Source: Rhodanobacter sp. FW104-R8
GTDB taxonomy: Bacteria > Pseudomonadota > Gammaproteobacteria > Xanthomonadales > Rhodanobacteraceae
DNA length: 64,000 nt
NCBI RefSeq assembly: GCF_001617365.1
Contig: NZ_LVJR01000008.1
Span: 1 to 64,000, forward strand
Reading direction: 5' to 3'
The translations under genes were made by a program, and so were the position numbers. Within the stretch, counting starts at the first letter, position 1. Each line of letters starts with the position of its first letter. This document shows, piece after piece, positions 21,881 through 30,350 of the stretch. The notes beneath the pieces were generated by a model. It did no database searches and was not told where the DNA came from. It saw only the letters and a list, made by a program, of their open reading frames with translations.

Positions 21881-23533
21881 CTATTTCCGCTCGGCGGCGC
21901 TGGCGTCGCGGATGCCGCGGAATTCGGAGTCCTTGCTCCAGTCCGGCCACTGGCCGGAATTCGCCAGCTGGCTGCCCACGGCGTAGAGCAGCTGCAGGTC
22001 GCGCGCCATGCCGGTGAACGACCAGCTGGCCTGCCATTCGTCGGACGGCTGGTGGTAGTGCTTGACGACGTATTCGTCCTCGGCCGCCTTGCCGGCCTTC
22101 AGGCCGCCGTTGACCCAGTCGTTGCCGGAGCCGAACGAGATCGCCGGCACGCCGCGCTTGGCGAACGAGAAGTGATCGGAGCGGAAGAAGTGGCCGGCCT
22201 CCGGCTTCGGGTCGGCGGTGTAGCTCATGCCGTACTGCTTCGCGTCGGCGATCAGGTCGTCCAGCAGGCCCAGCTTGGCGCTGCCGGAAATGGTGAAGTT
22301 GCGCGCGGGGCCGTGCGGGTCGAGCGCGTCCATGTTGAGCACGCCGGCGGTGGTGGCCAGCGGGTACAGCGGGTTGGCGGCGTAGTACTCGGAGCCGAGC
22401 AGGCCCTTCTCCTCGGCGGTGACGTTGAGGAACACCACCGAGCGCTCGGGCCGCGGTGCGTGTGCAAATGCGCGGCCCAGCTCGATCAGTGCCGCGGTGC
22501 CGGTGGCGTTGTCGACCGCGCCGTTGTAGATGCGGTCGCCCTTCGCGTCGGGCTGGCCGACGCCGAGGTGATCCCAGTGCGCGCTGTAGATCACCGTCTG
22601 CTCCGGGTGCTTGCTGCCCTCGATGCGGCCGACGATGTTGTGCGAGGTGATCACGCTCTTGTCGACCTTGAAGCTGGCCGACAGGCTCTCACCCTTCAGC
22701 GTCACCGGCTTGAACGCCCGCGTCTGCGCCTGCTTCTTCAGCGCGTCGAAGTCCAGCCCGGCGTGCTTGAACATCGCGACCGCCAAGTCGCGCTGGATCC
22801 ACGCTTCCAGCTGCGGATGCATGGCCGAGGGCTGGTCGCGCACGATATCGAACATCGTGTTGGTGTTGGAATTCTTCACCGTGGCCCAGCCGTACGAGGC
22901 CGGCGCGGTCTCGTGCACGATCAGCACGCCCAGCGCGCCCTTGCGCGCGGCTTCCTCGTACTTGTAGGTCCAGCGGCCGTAGTAGGTCATCGCCTTGCCG
23001 CCGAAGTCGCCCACGCCGGTCTCGAAATCCGGGTCGTTGATCAGCACCACCGCGATCTTGCCGTGCAGGTCGACGCCCTTGAAATCGTCCCAGTGCCGCT
23101 CCGGCGCCTCGACGCCGTAGCCGACGAACACCAGTGGCGCGTCGGCGATCGCCACCGAGGTGGAGCCGTCCATCGGCGCGCGCACCGCGATCTGCTCGCC
23201 CTGGGTCAGCGCTTCGTGCTTGTCGCCGAGGGCGAGCGTGAGCTTCGGCGCGCCGACGATCTCGCTGCGCAGCAGCGGCACCGCCTGGGTCCAGCTGCGC
23301 TTGCCGTCCTTGAGGTCGCCGCCGGGCTGCAGGCCGGCGGCCTTCATCTGCGCCACCACGTAGTCGATGGTCTTCGTCTCGGCCGGCGTGGCCGGGCCGC
23401 GGCCCTCGAACGCATCCGAGGAGAGTGTCTTCACGTCGGCCGACAGGCGCTCGGGGCTGAAGGTCGGGGCATCGGTCGCCTGCGCGGCGGCGCAGGCAGA
23501 CATGATCAGGGCGCAGAGGAGCAGTCGCTTCAC
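21881..23533 (-). CDS. Exported M28-family aminopeptidase with PA domain
   Basis: 550-aa zinc exopeptidase, probably periplasmic or secreted, signal peptide MKRLLLCALIMSACAAAQA. A PA-type insert (about 120-215) precedes the M28 catalytic domain. Visible co-catalytic zinc ligands and catalytic residues: SAHWDH (H319, D321), GAVDNATG (D341), VTAEEKGLLGSEYY (E374/E375), MDALD (about D402), and a late His in KHYHQPSDEW. Similar proteins are abundant in Xanthomonadales and take oligopeptides. No operon partner is visible; the downstream REP separates it from the convergent esterase gene. Confidence 0.92.
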   Translation of the reverse strand: MKRLLLCALIMSACAAAQATDAPTFSPERLSADVKTLSSDAFEGRGPATPAETKTIDYVVAQMKAAGLQPGGDLKDGKRSWTQAVPLLRSEIVGAPKLTLALGDKHEALTQGEQIAVRAPMDGSTSVAIADAPLVFVGYGVEAPERHWDDFKGVDLHGKIAVVLINDPDFETGVGDFGGKAMTYYGRWTYKYEEAARKGALGVLIVHETAPASYGWATVKNSNTNTMFDIVRDQPSAMHPQLEAWIQRDLAVAMFKHAGLDFDALKKQAQTRAFKPVTLKGESLSASFKVDKSVITSHNIVGRIEGSKHPEQTVIYSAHWDHLGVGQPDAKGDRIYNGAVDNATGTAALIELGRAFAHAPRPERSVVFLNVTAEEKGLLGSEYYAANPLYPLATTAGVLNMDALDPHGPARNFTISGSAKLGLLDDLIADAKQYGMSYTADPKPEAGHFFRSDHFSFAKRGVPAISFGSGNDWVNGGLKAGKAAEDEYVVKHYHQPSDEWQASWSFTGMARDLQLLYAVGSQLANSGQWPDWSKDSEFRGIRDASAAERK

Positions 23534-23663
23534 GGGCGGTCACCAGTCGGGGATGAAGGGTCCGCCGATAGTAGTCAGTCCGCTCGTGCCGGTCCATTCG
23601 CGAATCGGCGACGGCGCCGTGCGGCGGGTCCGCCCGGCACCCGGACGGGCGCCGGGCGCGCCG

Positions 23664-23966
23664 TCAATCGCTGTCCTTGCCCTCGACGGAGTTTTCCAGG
23701 AGCTTGCCGGTCACTGCATCGATGCCGACCTCATGGGTGGCCTTGCCGTTCGCGATGTCGAACGAATAGCGCAGGCCGCTGCCGCCCTGCTCCTTTTCCA
23801 ATTCTTCCTTGACGATCTTTCCCGGAAAGGCCTTGAGCGCGATTTCGCGCGCCTGCGGCAACTTGACCCTGGCTTGCGCCTCCGTCGTGGTGGCGGGCGT
23901 GGCGCCGGCGGCGAAGGCGCCCGCGGCCAGGCCGGCGGAGGCAAGCATGCAGAGGAGCTTCTTCAT
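23664..23966 (-). CDS. Periplasmic PepSY-domain protein
   Basis: Small exported protein of 100 aa: signal peptide MKKLLCMLASAGLAAGAFA, then one PepSY-like module (EIALKAFPGKIVKEELEKE, then RYSFDIANGKATHEVGIDA and TGKLLENS). PepSY modules are small periplasmic domains linked to peptidase inhibition or sensing; the adjacent M28 peptidase gene 130 bp downstream on the same strand is suggestive but not proof. The ATG at 23966 is preferred to an earlier in-frame ATG because it begins the signal peptide directly. The ribosome site is weak. Confidence 0.8.
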   Translation of the reverse strand: MKKLLCMLASAGLAAGAFAAGATPATTTEAQARVKLPQAREIALKAFPGKIVKEELEKEQGGSGLRYSFDIANGKATHEVGIDAVTGKLLENSVEGKDSD

Positions 23967-24174
23967 GTCGATTCCCGTAGGAGGAGCGGCGGACATCGCC
24001 GCACGACCTTTTTACCGCAGTCCGCTTAGCGTGGGCTTATGGACCGATGGCCGGCATTCAGGCGTGCGGTGCCGGGACTTCCCGAAGCCGCCGCCGGCCG
24101 GCGCATCTTAGGGCTGGCTAAGCGAATCCGGCTACTATGGCGTCATCCCCCCATCGGGGGCCTGGTATGCCCGA

Positions 24175-25350
24175 ATGGTTCCGTCCGCCGCGCTTCCGCA
24201 AGATGCTGCACCTGCTCCCCCGCATATCGCCACGCGGTGGCGGGATGCCTTTCGGCGCCGGGTCGTTTCGTTGTTTCTGGGGCGCCTGTTCGCGGCTGTC
24301 GAGCGCCAGCTGTGCGAGCCGGGCAAGTTGCCGGCGCGGGGGATCCACCGCATCCTGATCTGCCGGCCCAACCATCGGCTTGGCAATGCGATCCTGGTGA
24401 GCCCGCTGCTTGCGGAGGTCGAGGCGCTTTATCCGGGTGCCGAAATCGACCTGGTCGTCGGCGGCGAGGCGGCCAGCAGCCTGTTCGCGAACCGCTTCCA
24501 GGTCCGCCGGATATTCAGCCTGCCGCGGAAGATCGCGCAGCACCTCTGGCGGACGAGGGCATTGCTGCGGGAACTGCAGCGGAATTCCTACGACCTGGCC
24601 ATCGACACCTGCCAGGGCTCGCAGTCGGGCCGGTTGCTGCTGCTGACGGTCAAGGCCCGCTTCAAGCTGGGGTTCCCCGATCCCGAGGCAAACCCCGGGT
24701 CGGCATGGCACGGCCTGCCTTGTCCCGAACACCTGGGCCAGCGAGGCGTATTCCTGTTGCGCGCGGCCCGGGGGCTGGAATTGGACCACCCCTGCCCACC
24801 GCTCAATCTGGACTTGTCGGACAGCGAGAAGCAGCAGGCCCGGCGGGCGTTGGCGAACATACTCGGTGCGGCGCCGCCGCGGCCGGCCGGGCGCACGATC
24901 GTCGGCATATTCGCCAATGCCACCGGCGCCAAGTGTTACGGCGAGGATTGGTGGCGGCAGTTCGCCGGCGCGCTGACGGAGAAGCGGCCGGACGTGCTGA
25001 TCGTCGACGTGCTGGCGGAACACGGAAGGTCGCAACTCGGCGGGGTCTTCGCCCCGTACTACACGCGCGATCTGCGTCGCCTTGCCTCGATGGTGGCGAA
25101 CATGGACGGCTTCATCAGCGCCGATTGCGGCGTGATGCATCTGGCAGCCGCCAGCGGAACGCCGACGCTGGGCCTGTTCTCCGTCACCCAGCCGTCGAAA
25201 TATGCGCCCTACGGCGGGCTCAATGGGGCCATCGATACCCATGGCATGAGCGCGAGCGAGGTCGCCGGCATGGCGGCCGACTGGCTCGGCCGGGTGGTGC
25301 CCCTTGCGCAGCCGCTGCCCGCCGTGCCATCGGTGCCGGTCGATGCGTGA
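24175..25350 (+). CDS. Glycosyltransferase family 9 (ADP-heptose:LPS heptosyltransferase-like)
   Basis: About 391 aa, predicted to transfer a sugar (heptose-like) onto LPS core or another envelope glycan at the cytoplasmic face. The N-terminal Rossmann part starts ILICRPNHRLGNAILVSPLL, with VVGGEAASSLF and AIDTCQGSQSG further on. The C-terminal half carries IFANATGAKCYG and the GT9 sugar-nucleotide motif (ISADCGVMHLAAASGTPTLGLF). The first 20 or so residues (Ala/Pro-rich) look unlike family members. A different frame just upstream (MPEWFRPPRFRKMLHLLPRI from 24168) reads more naturally, so the start is uncertain or a small indel separates the two. Monocistronic as seen. Confidence 0.82.
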   Translation: MVPSAALPQDAAPAPPHIATRWRDAFRRRVVSLFLGRLFAAVERQLCEPGKLPARGIHRILICRPNHRLGNAILVSPLLAEVEALYPGAEIDLVVGGEAASSLFANRFQVRRIFSLPRKIAQHLWRTRALLRELQRNSYDLAIDTCQGSQSGRLLLLTVKARFKLGFPDPEANPGSAWHGLPCPEHLGQRGVFLLRAARGLELDHPCPPLNLDLSDSEKQQARRALANILGAAPPRPAGRTIVGIFANATGAKCYGEDWWRQFAGALTEKRPDVLIVDVLAEHGRSQLGGVFAPYYTRDLRRLASMVANMDGFISADCGVMHLAAASGTPTLGLFSVTQPSKYAPYGGLNGAIDTHGMSASEVAGMAADWLGRVVPLAQPLPAVPSVPVDA

Positions 25351-25387
25351 CGGTGTGGCCTTTTCATCCCGCGGATGAGTCGGCGGG

Positions 25388-25543
25388 CTAATCGATGCCG
25401 ATCACCTTGCCGCTGCGGGGTGCGACCCTCAGCCTGACGCGGTTGCCGGCGGAATCGTCGGCCTTGGCCTTCCGCATGCCGCCGCGCAAATCCGGGGCGC
25501 GCACGTGCGCATACGCAATCCATTGCCCGGCATTTCGCGGGTT
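25388..25543 (-). pseudogene. Possible C-terminal gene remnant between GT9 and the ars operon
   Basis: An open stretch of 51 codons between two stops reads GQWIAYAHVRAPDLRGGM and later NRVRLRVAPRSGKVIGID. It lacks a start with a ribosome site. The ending resembles the close of small PepSY-like or surface domains, but I do not recognise it. It could be the tail of a decayed gene, with the beginning lost or frameshifted next to the arsenite permease gene. Confidence 0.25.
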
Positions 25544-25625
25544 TCATCGCGGGTAGTGCCATCGAGAAACGGCCTCGCCATCATCTGCGGGTCGCGCGGG
25601 TGGCCGTCGACTGCGCCGCGCCGGA

Positions 25626-26690
25626 TCAGCCATGCCGGCGATCGAACCAGCCGGCGCTGCGATTGACGATGTGCACCACCGAAAGCATCACCGGCACCTC
25701 GACCAGCACGCCGACCACGGTGGCCAGCGCCGCGCCCGAGCGCAGGCCGAAGAGGCCGATCGCCGCCGCCACCGCCAGTTCGAAGAAGTTGCTGGCGCCG
25801 ATCAGCGCGGCCGGGCCGGCCACGCAATGCGGCACCTTGAGCCAGCGGCCGAGGCCGTAGGCGATGCCGGCGTTGAGGTACACCTGGATCACGATCGGCA
25901 CCGCCAGCAGCGCGATGACCAGCGGCTGCGCCAGGATCGCCTCGCCCTGGAAGCCGAACAGCAGCACCAGCGTGGCCAGCAGCGCGGCGGTCGACCATGG
26001 GTCGATGCGCCGCAGCACCGCTTCCAGTGCGTGCGGCCCGCGCCGGCGCAGCAGCCACCCGCGCCAGAGTTGGGCCACGACCACCGGCACCACGATGTAC
26101 AGCAGCACCGACAGCAGCAGCGTGCCCCATGGCACCCGGATCGACGCCACGCCCAGCAGCAGGGCCACGATCGGCGCGAACGCGACGATCATGATGGTGT
26201 CGTTGAGCGCTACCTGGGCCAGCGTGAAATTCGGTTCGCCGCCGCACAGCCGCGACCACACGAACACCATCGCCGTGCACGGTGCCGCGGCCAGCAGGAT
26301 CAGGCCCGCGATGTAGGCGTCGTGCTGTTCCGCCGGCAGCCACGCGGCGAATACGTGGCGGACGAACAGCCAGCCCAGCAGCGCCATCGAGAACGGCTTG
26401 ATCGCCCAGTTCACCAGCAGGGTGATGCCGATGCCGCGCGCCTGGCGCCGCACGCCGGCCAGCTGCGCGAAGTCGACCTTCAGCAGCATCGGCACGATCA
26501 TCAGCCACACCAGCGCGGCGACCGGCAGGTTGACGTGCTGCAGCTCGATCGCCGCCAGCGCCTCGAACGCCGCCGGCGAGGTATGCCCCAGCGCGATGCC
26601 GGCGATGATGCACAGTGCCACCCAGACGCTCAGGTAGCTCGCGAAGAAGCCGAGTTGCGCCGGTGCCGGCGCCGCGATCTCAGCGTTCAT
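25626..26690 (-). CDS. arsB: Arsenite efflux permease, ACR3 family
   Basis: 354-aa inner-membrane protein with about 10 hydrophobic segments that exports As(III). The conserved cysteine segment APCTAMVFVWSRLCGG and the LNDTIMIVAFAP, VYLNAGIAYGL and ASNFFELAVA segments are typical of ACR3 permeases. The start at ATG 26690 overlaps the end of arsC by 11 nt; an in-frame ATG at 26711 is less likely because it only adds a basic tail. It is the last gene of the leftward operon arsR-arsI-arsC-arsB and should be induced through ArsR. Confidence 0.93.
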   Translation of the reverse strand: MNAEIAAPAPAQLGFFASYLSVWVALCIIAGIALGHTSPAAFEALAAIELQHVNLPVAALVWLMIVPMLLKVDFAQLAGVRRQARGIGITLLVNWAIKPFSMALLGWLFVRHVFAAWLPAEQHDAYIAGLILLAAAPCTAMVFVWSRLCGGEPNFTLAQVALNDTIMIVAFAPIVALLLGVASIRVPWGTLLLSVLLYIVVPVVVAQLWRGWLLRRRGPHALEAVLRRIDPWSTAALLATLVLLFGFQGEAILAQPLVIALLAVPIVIQVYLNAGIAYGLGRWLKVPHCVAGPAALIGASNFFELAVAAAIGLFGLRSGAALATVVGVLVEVPVMLSVVHIVNRSAGWFDRRHG

Positions 26691-27189
26691 CCGCCGCCGC
26701 CGTCCGGCCAATGGTGCGCAGCCGCTGCTGCATGGCGAGCCGGTCGAGTTTCTCCAGCGGCAACGCCAGCAGCAGGTCGATGTGCCGGCGCAGCATCAGC
26801 CAGGCCGACTGGAACGCACGCCGGCGCGCTTCCTCGCCGCCGTCGGCCGCCACCGGGTCGGGTACGCCCCAGTGCGCGGTGACCGGCTGGCCGGGCCAGA
26901 CCGGGCAGACCTCGCCGGCGGCGTTGTCGCAGACGGTGATCACGATGTCGATCGCCGGCGAGCCCGGCTGCGCGAACTCGTCCCAGCTCTTGCTGCGCAG
27001 CGGCGCGTGGTAGCCGAAGGCCTGCGCCAGTTCGGCGGCGATCGGCTGCACCTTGCCGCTGGGAAAGCTGCCGGCGCTGAAGGCCCTGAACCGGCCGTTG
27101 CCGAGCACGTTGAGCAGGGCCTCGGCCATCACGCTGCGCGCGGAGTTGCCGGTGCACAGGAACAGCACGTTGTACGGTGGAGTGTGCAT
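26680..27189 (-). CDS. arsC: Thioredoxin-type arsenate reductase (LMW-PTPase fold)
   Basis: 169-aa cytoplasmic enzyme reducing As(V) to As(III) for export. The phosphatase P-loop CTGNSARS gives C12 and R18; further cysteines (for example VCDNAAGEVCPVWPG) provide the redox relay, and the loop HWGVPDPVAADG carries the general-acid Asp. ATG 27189 is used because an upstream in-frame ATG at 27312 would add a Pro/Arg-rich stretch overlapping the previous gene. It follows arsI by only 7 nt and overlaps arsB. Confidence 0.93.
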   Translation of the reverse strand: MHTPPYNVLFLCTGNSARSVMAEALLNVLGNGRFRAFSAGSFPSGKVQPIAAELAQAFGYHAPLRSKSWDEFAQPGSPAIDIVITVCDNAAGEVCPVWPGQPVTAHWGVPDPVAADGGEEARRRAFQSAWLMLRRHIDLLLALPLEKLDRLAMQQRLRTIGRTAAADER

Positions 27190-27196
27190 GCCCGTC

Positions 27197-27664
27197 TCAG
27201 CAGCAGTTCGCGGCCGGGCCGCACGACGTGGAGGAACCGGCGGAGGCTGCGGTGCCGCAGCACGCGGCCCCGTCGGGCTGCGGTGCGCCGGTGTAGGTGG
27301 TGGCTTCGCCATGGGTGCGGAAACTTTCCCAGCGCACGCCCTGCGGGTCCTCCGCCCAGAACTTGTCCGAGCGCGCGTAGCAGCACGTGGTGGCGCGCTC
27401 GGCCAGCGTGACGGCGTCGGCCGCCTGCAGCCGCGCGCCGATCGCGGCGAGTTCGGCGTCGTCCCCGGCCTGCAGGCCGAGATGGTCCACGCCCGCCTTG
27501 CGGCCGCGCTGCGAGATGGCGAAATTGACGCGCGGATCGTCCAGCATCCACTTCGCGTAGTCCGGCTTCAGCACGCTCGGGGCAACGCTGAGCAGCGTGG
27601 TGTAGAAACGGATGCTGCGGTCGAGCTGGTCGACGTTCACGTGCACGTGGAAGCGTTTTATCAT
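27197..27664 (-). CDS. arsI: ArsI/CadI-family VOC metalloenzyme
   Basis: 155-aa vicinal-oxygen-chelate (glyoxalase/dioxygenase) fold protein. Metal-ligand histidines lie in FHVHVNV and VDHLGL, and the vicinal cysteine pair C94-C95 in ATTCCYARSDKFW matches the As(III)-binding pair of ArsI C-As lyases, which degrade organoarsenicals. The C-terminus is cysteine-rich (CCGTA, TSCG, ANCC), suggesting further metalloid binding. Annotation databases often call this family ArsI/CadI; demethylase activity is inferred, not shown. ATG 27664 overlaps the arsR stop (ATGA), so expression is coupled to arsR. Confidence 0.85.
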   Translation of the reverse strand: MIKRFHVHVNVDQLDRSIRFYTTLLSVAPSVLKPDYAKWMLDDPRVNFAISQRGRKAGVDHLGLQAGDDAELAAIGARLQAADAVTLAERATTCCYARSDKFWAEDPQGVRWESFRTHGEATTYTGAPQPDGAACCGTAASAGSSTSCGPAANCC

Positions 27665-27999
27665 TTTCTCTCGGTGGGCCGACAGGTTTTGGCCGGCGCG
27701 CAGCCGGCGGCGGCGGAGCCTGCGCAGCAGCTTTCGGTGAGGAAGCCGAGCAGGCCGTTCATCTGCAGATAGTTCGCGCGGCACTGGATCACCCGTCCGC
27801 GCCGCTCGTCGCCGACCAGGCCGGCGCGCCGCAGGATGTGCAGGTGGTTCGTCAGCGTCGCGCCAGCCAGCCCGGTCGCGGCGGCCAGTTCGCCCACCGC
27901 CATCCCTTCATCGCCCGCCTGCACCAGCAGGCGGAACAGGTTCAGGCGGTGCTCCTGGGCAAGCGCGTTGAGGCAGGCGAGGGCATCTATTGATTCCAT
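27661..27999 (-). CDS. arsR: ArsR-family arsenic-responsive repressor
   Basis: 112-aa winged-helix repressor, first gene of the ars operon. The helix-turn-helix is in MAVGELAAATGLAGATLTNH (about 33-52), followed by the wing. Unlike E. coli ArsR there is no CxC(x)2C motif in the DNA-recognition helix; instead the candidate As(III) ligands are C91-C92, C100 and C106 at the C-terminus, as in the C-terminal-site ArsR variants. A dyad and a TTGACA hexamer lie immediately upstream, so autorepression is expected. It is divergent from the FHA gene. Confidence 0.92.
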   Translation of the reverse strand: MESIDALACLNALAQEHRLNLFRLLVQAGDEGMAVGELAAATGLAGATLTNHLHILRRAGLVGDERRGRVIQCRANYLQMNGLLGFLTESCCAGSAAAGCAPAKTCRPTERK

Positions 28000-28034
28000 A
28001 TTTCTAGAATTACGAAAATAAATATGAATGTCAA
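27998..28034 (-). promoter_or_regulatory. Putative arsR promoter/operator
   Basis: TTGACA (28034-28029, minus strand) is followed by an AT-rich dyad, ATATTTC ... GAAAATA (27998-28020), that reaches the arsR start codon. The AT-rich block stands out in otherwise GC-rich DNA and fits an ArsR operator overlapping the promoter. The short distance to the ATG would imply a very short or absent leader. Confidence 0.5.
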
Positions 28035-28099
28035 CAACCGATGCGAAGGTTGCCTGCCAGTTGGTTATAGTGCCGCCTGATTAGGAGTTCGAGGTTTCG

Positions 28100-28633
28100 A
28101 TGAGCAATCGTGGTCAAGCACCGTCCAGCCAGTCCGGCGAGCGATCGCCGGGGCCGCAGGGCACCCGGATTTTTTCCACCGAGGCATTGCGGCAATACGC
28201 CAGCGAGATGCAGGAGGGGGAGGGGGGCCGGATCAGCGTGCACGAACCGGTACTGGAAGGCAGCAGCCATGGCATCGTGGGGCGCCGCTTCGTGCTTCGC
28301 CCGGGCCGGCATACCATTGGCCGCCGGATCGACAACGAGATCGTCGTCGACGACCTGAGCGTATCCGGTTGCCACGCCTGGATCACCAACCAGCAGGGCC
28401 ACTGCGTCATCATGAACACGCTGTCCACCAACGGTACGTTCGTGAACGACCGGCGCATCCACGAGGTGGTCCTGCGGCATGGCGACCACGTCAGGCTGGG
28501 CCAGGTCGAGTTCGTGTTCCTTACCCGCGAGCACGGCAAGCGGATCGACGCATCCTGGCGCTGGATCGCCGGCGCCGCCCTGCTGCTGGCCGTGTTCGGC
28601 GCGCTCGCCTGGTGGCTGCTAGGGTCGCCGTGA
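28100..28633 (+). CDS. FHA-domain membrane protein
   Basis: 177 aa: a disordered Ser/Gln-rich start, a forkhead-associated domain (about 60-140) and one C-terminal transmembrane helix (WIAGAALLLAVFGALAWWLL). FHA signatures are HTIGRRIDNEIVVDD, LSVSGCHA and STNGTFVN, the residues that bind phosphothreonine. The protein would be tail-anchored with its FHA domain in the cytoplasm. Its stop overlaps the GTG of the Ser/Thr kinase gene (GTGA), so it is likely the substrate or docking partner of that kinase. ATG 28100 has AGGAG upstream. Confidence 0.88.
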   Translation: MSNRGQAPSSQSGERSPGPQGTRIFSTEALRQYASEMQEGEGGRISVHEPVLEGSSHGIVGRRFVLRPGRHTIGRRIDNEIVVDDLSVSGCHAWITNQQGHCVIMNTLSTNGTFVNDRRIHEVVLRHGDHVRLGQVEFVFLTREHGKRIDASWRWIAGAALLLAVFGALAWWLLGSP

Positions 28634-30336
28634 GCGAGGACGCCACCCCGGCAAGCGTCGGCCGTTACCGCATCGAGGGCATCCTCGGCAAAGGCGCGAT
28701 GGCGGTCGTCTATGCCGGCTTCGACCCGGGCATCGAGCGCAAGGTGGCGATCAAGTGCCTGCATCGCGAGATCGCCGCCGACCCCGCCTACCGGAGCCGC
28801 TTCCTGGTCGAGGCGCGCGCGGCGGGACACCTGACCCATCCGCACATCGTCACGATCTTCGACGTGGGCGAGACTGTGGACGGCCGCTCCTACATCGCGA
28901 TGGAACGCCTCTCGGGCGAGACGCTCGCCGGCAAGGTCAGCCGCGAAGGATTTCCGCCGCTGCCGGCGGTCTTCGAGCTGGCCGGCCAGCTTGCCTCCGC
29001 GCTCGACTATGCACATGCCCGTGGCATCGTCCACCACGACATCAAGCCCGAAAACATCATGCTGGCCGATGGCTGGAACTATGCCAAGATCAGCGACTTC
29101 GGCATCGCCGAACGCCGCGGCTCGCCACCGGACGGCAACGGATTGTCCGCGGAAATCGGCGGCACGCCGGCCTACATGGCACCCGAGCGCCTGCGTGGCG
29201 AGCGGGCCGACGCGCGCAGCGACCTGTTCTCGCTGGGCGTGGTGCTGTACTGGCTGGTCACCGGCAAGCTGCCGTGGCCGGACCTCGGGAACCTGCAGCA
29301 ACTGCTCAGGAAGCGCCTGCGCTCGCCGCATCCGCCGGTCCGGCCGCGCGACCCGGCCACGCCCTCGATATTGATGAACATCGTGCGCACCCTGCTGGAA
29401 CCCACGGCGGGCGCGCGCTACCAGCGTGGCGCGGAGGTGGTCGACGACCTGCGCCTGGCAGCCCGCGAGTACGAGCGCGAGCGCGAAAATCCGCTGGCCA
29501 CCCGCATCATTTCATTGCGGCTGCGCTGGGCCAGCAGCCTGGGTGCCATCCTGAGCCTGGTGCTGGTGCTGGGGCTGGCCACGATCTACACCAAGCAGAG
29601 CGCCGCAGTGACCGGCGTGGCCCTGGACTTCGGCAGTTCGATGGGGCGCATGGTCGCCGGCGAGTCGGCCGAGAACCTGCTGCTCGGCGACACCGCCGCC
29701 ACCCGTGCGCTGGTCGGCGACATCTCGCGCAACCAGCAGATCCACTACCTGGCCATCGCCGACCGGCGCGGCGACGTCGTGGCCAGCACCCGCCAGGAGG
29801 AGGTCGGTCACCCGTTGCCTGAGCCAGGTGGACAGGCCTACCTGCCGCGCGAGGACGATATCCGCAGCTATCTCAGCCGGGACCCTGGCGACCCGGGTCA
29901 GAGCGCGATGCTGTTGTTCGATGTGCCGATCCGCTACCAGGCCAAGACGGTGGGCGAGTTGCGCCTGGGCATCGGCGACGCCGCGTTGCGCGCCGCGCAG
30001 AGAACCACCCTGTGGGTGATCGTCGTGGTGCTTCTGCTGACCCTGGCCGCCGTCATCGGCGCGGCCTACTGGCTGTTCCGCCGGCCGCTGATCACGCTGG
30101 ACCTGGTGCGCGATGCGCTGTTGCGGGTGGCGCGCGGCGACTTCGGCCACCGTATTCGGCTGACGCGGAGGGACGAGATCGGCCGGCTGTTCGCCACCTT
30201 CAACCTGATGAACAGCACGCTGCAATCGCGCCAGCGCCGCGCCGGGAAGACCGCGCCTGCACCAGCCGTGGAGGCCGACGTTTCGCGCCCGACGCGCATC
30301 ATGCCGGTGACGCCGGACGAGGGCGGCGCCGGCTGA
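28630..30336 (+). CDS. Membrane Ser/Thr protein kinase with extracytoplasmic sensor and HAMP domain
   Basis: 568 aa from GTG 28630 (overlaps the FHA gene). A Hanks-type kinase domain (about 13-275) has GKGAMAVVY, catalytic K42 in VAIKCL, a catalytic loop HHDIKPEN (D137, with HHD in place of HRD), DFG at 156-158, and GGTPAYMAPE. Transmembrane helix 1 (about 297-319) leads to an extracytoplasmic region of about 140 aa that looks like a single-Cache-type sensor. Helix 2 is followed by a HAMP domain (RRPLITLDLVRDALLRV ... EIGRLFATFNLM) and a short tail. A kinase placed N-terminal to a sensor-HAMP unit is uncommon. Missing Arg of HRD suggests activation-loop-independent activity (family inference). 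Confidence 0.88.
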   Translation: MSEDATPASVGRYRIEGILGKGAMAVVYAGFDPGIERKVAIKCLHREIAADPAYRSRFLVEARAAGHLTHPHIVTIFDVGETVDGRSYIAMERLSGETLAGKVSREGFPPLPAVFELAGQLASALDYAHARGIVHHDIKPENIMLADGWNYAKISDFGIAERRGSPPDGNGLSAEIGGTPAYMAPERLRGERADARSDLFSLGVVLYWLVTGKLPWPDLGNLQQLLRKRLRSPHPPVRPRDPATPSILMNIVRTLLEPTAGARYQRGAEVVDDLRLAAREYERERENPLATRIISLRLRWASSLGAILSLVLVLGLATIYTKQSAAVTGVALDFGSSMGRMVAGESAENLLLGDTAATRALVGDISRNQQIHYLAIADRRGDVVASTRQEEVGHPLPEPGGQAYLPREDDIRSYLSRDPGDPGQSAMLLFDVPIRYQAKTVGELRLGIGDAALRAAQRTTLWVIVVVLLLTLAAVIGAAYWLFRRPLITLDLVRDALLRVARGDFGHRIRLTRRDEIGRLFATFNLMNSTLQSRQRRAGKTAPAPAVEADVSRPTRIMPVTPDEGGAG

Positions 30337-30350
30337 CGGACCGACGTGGC

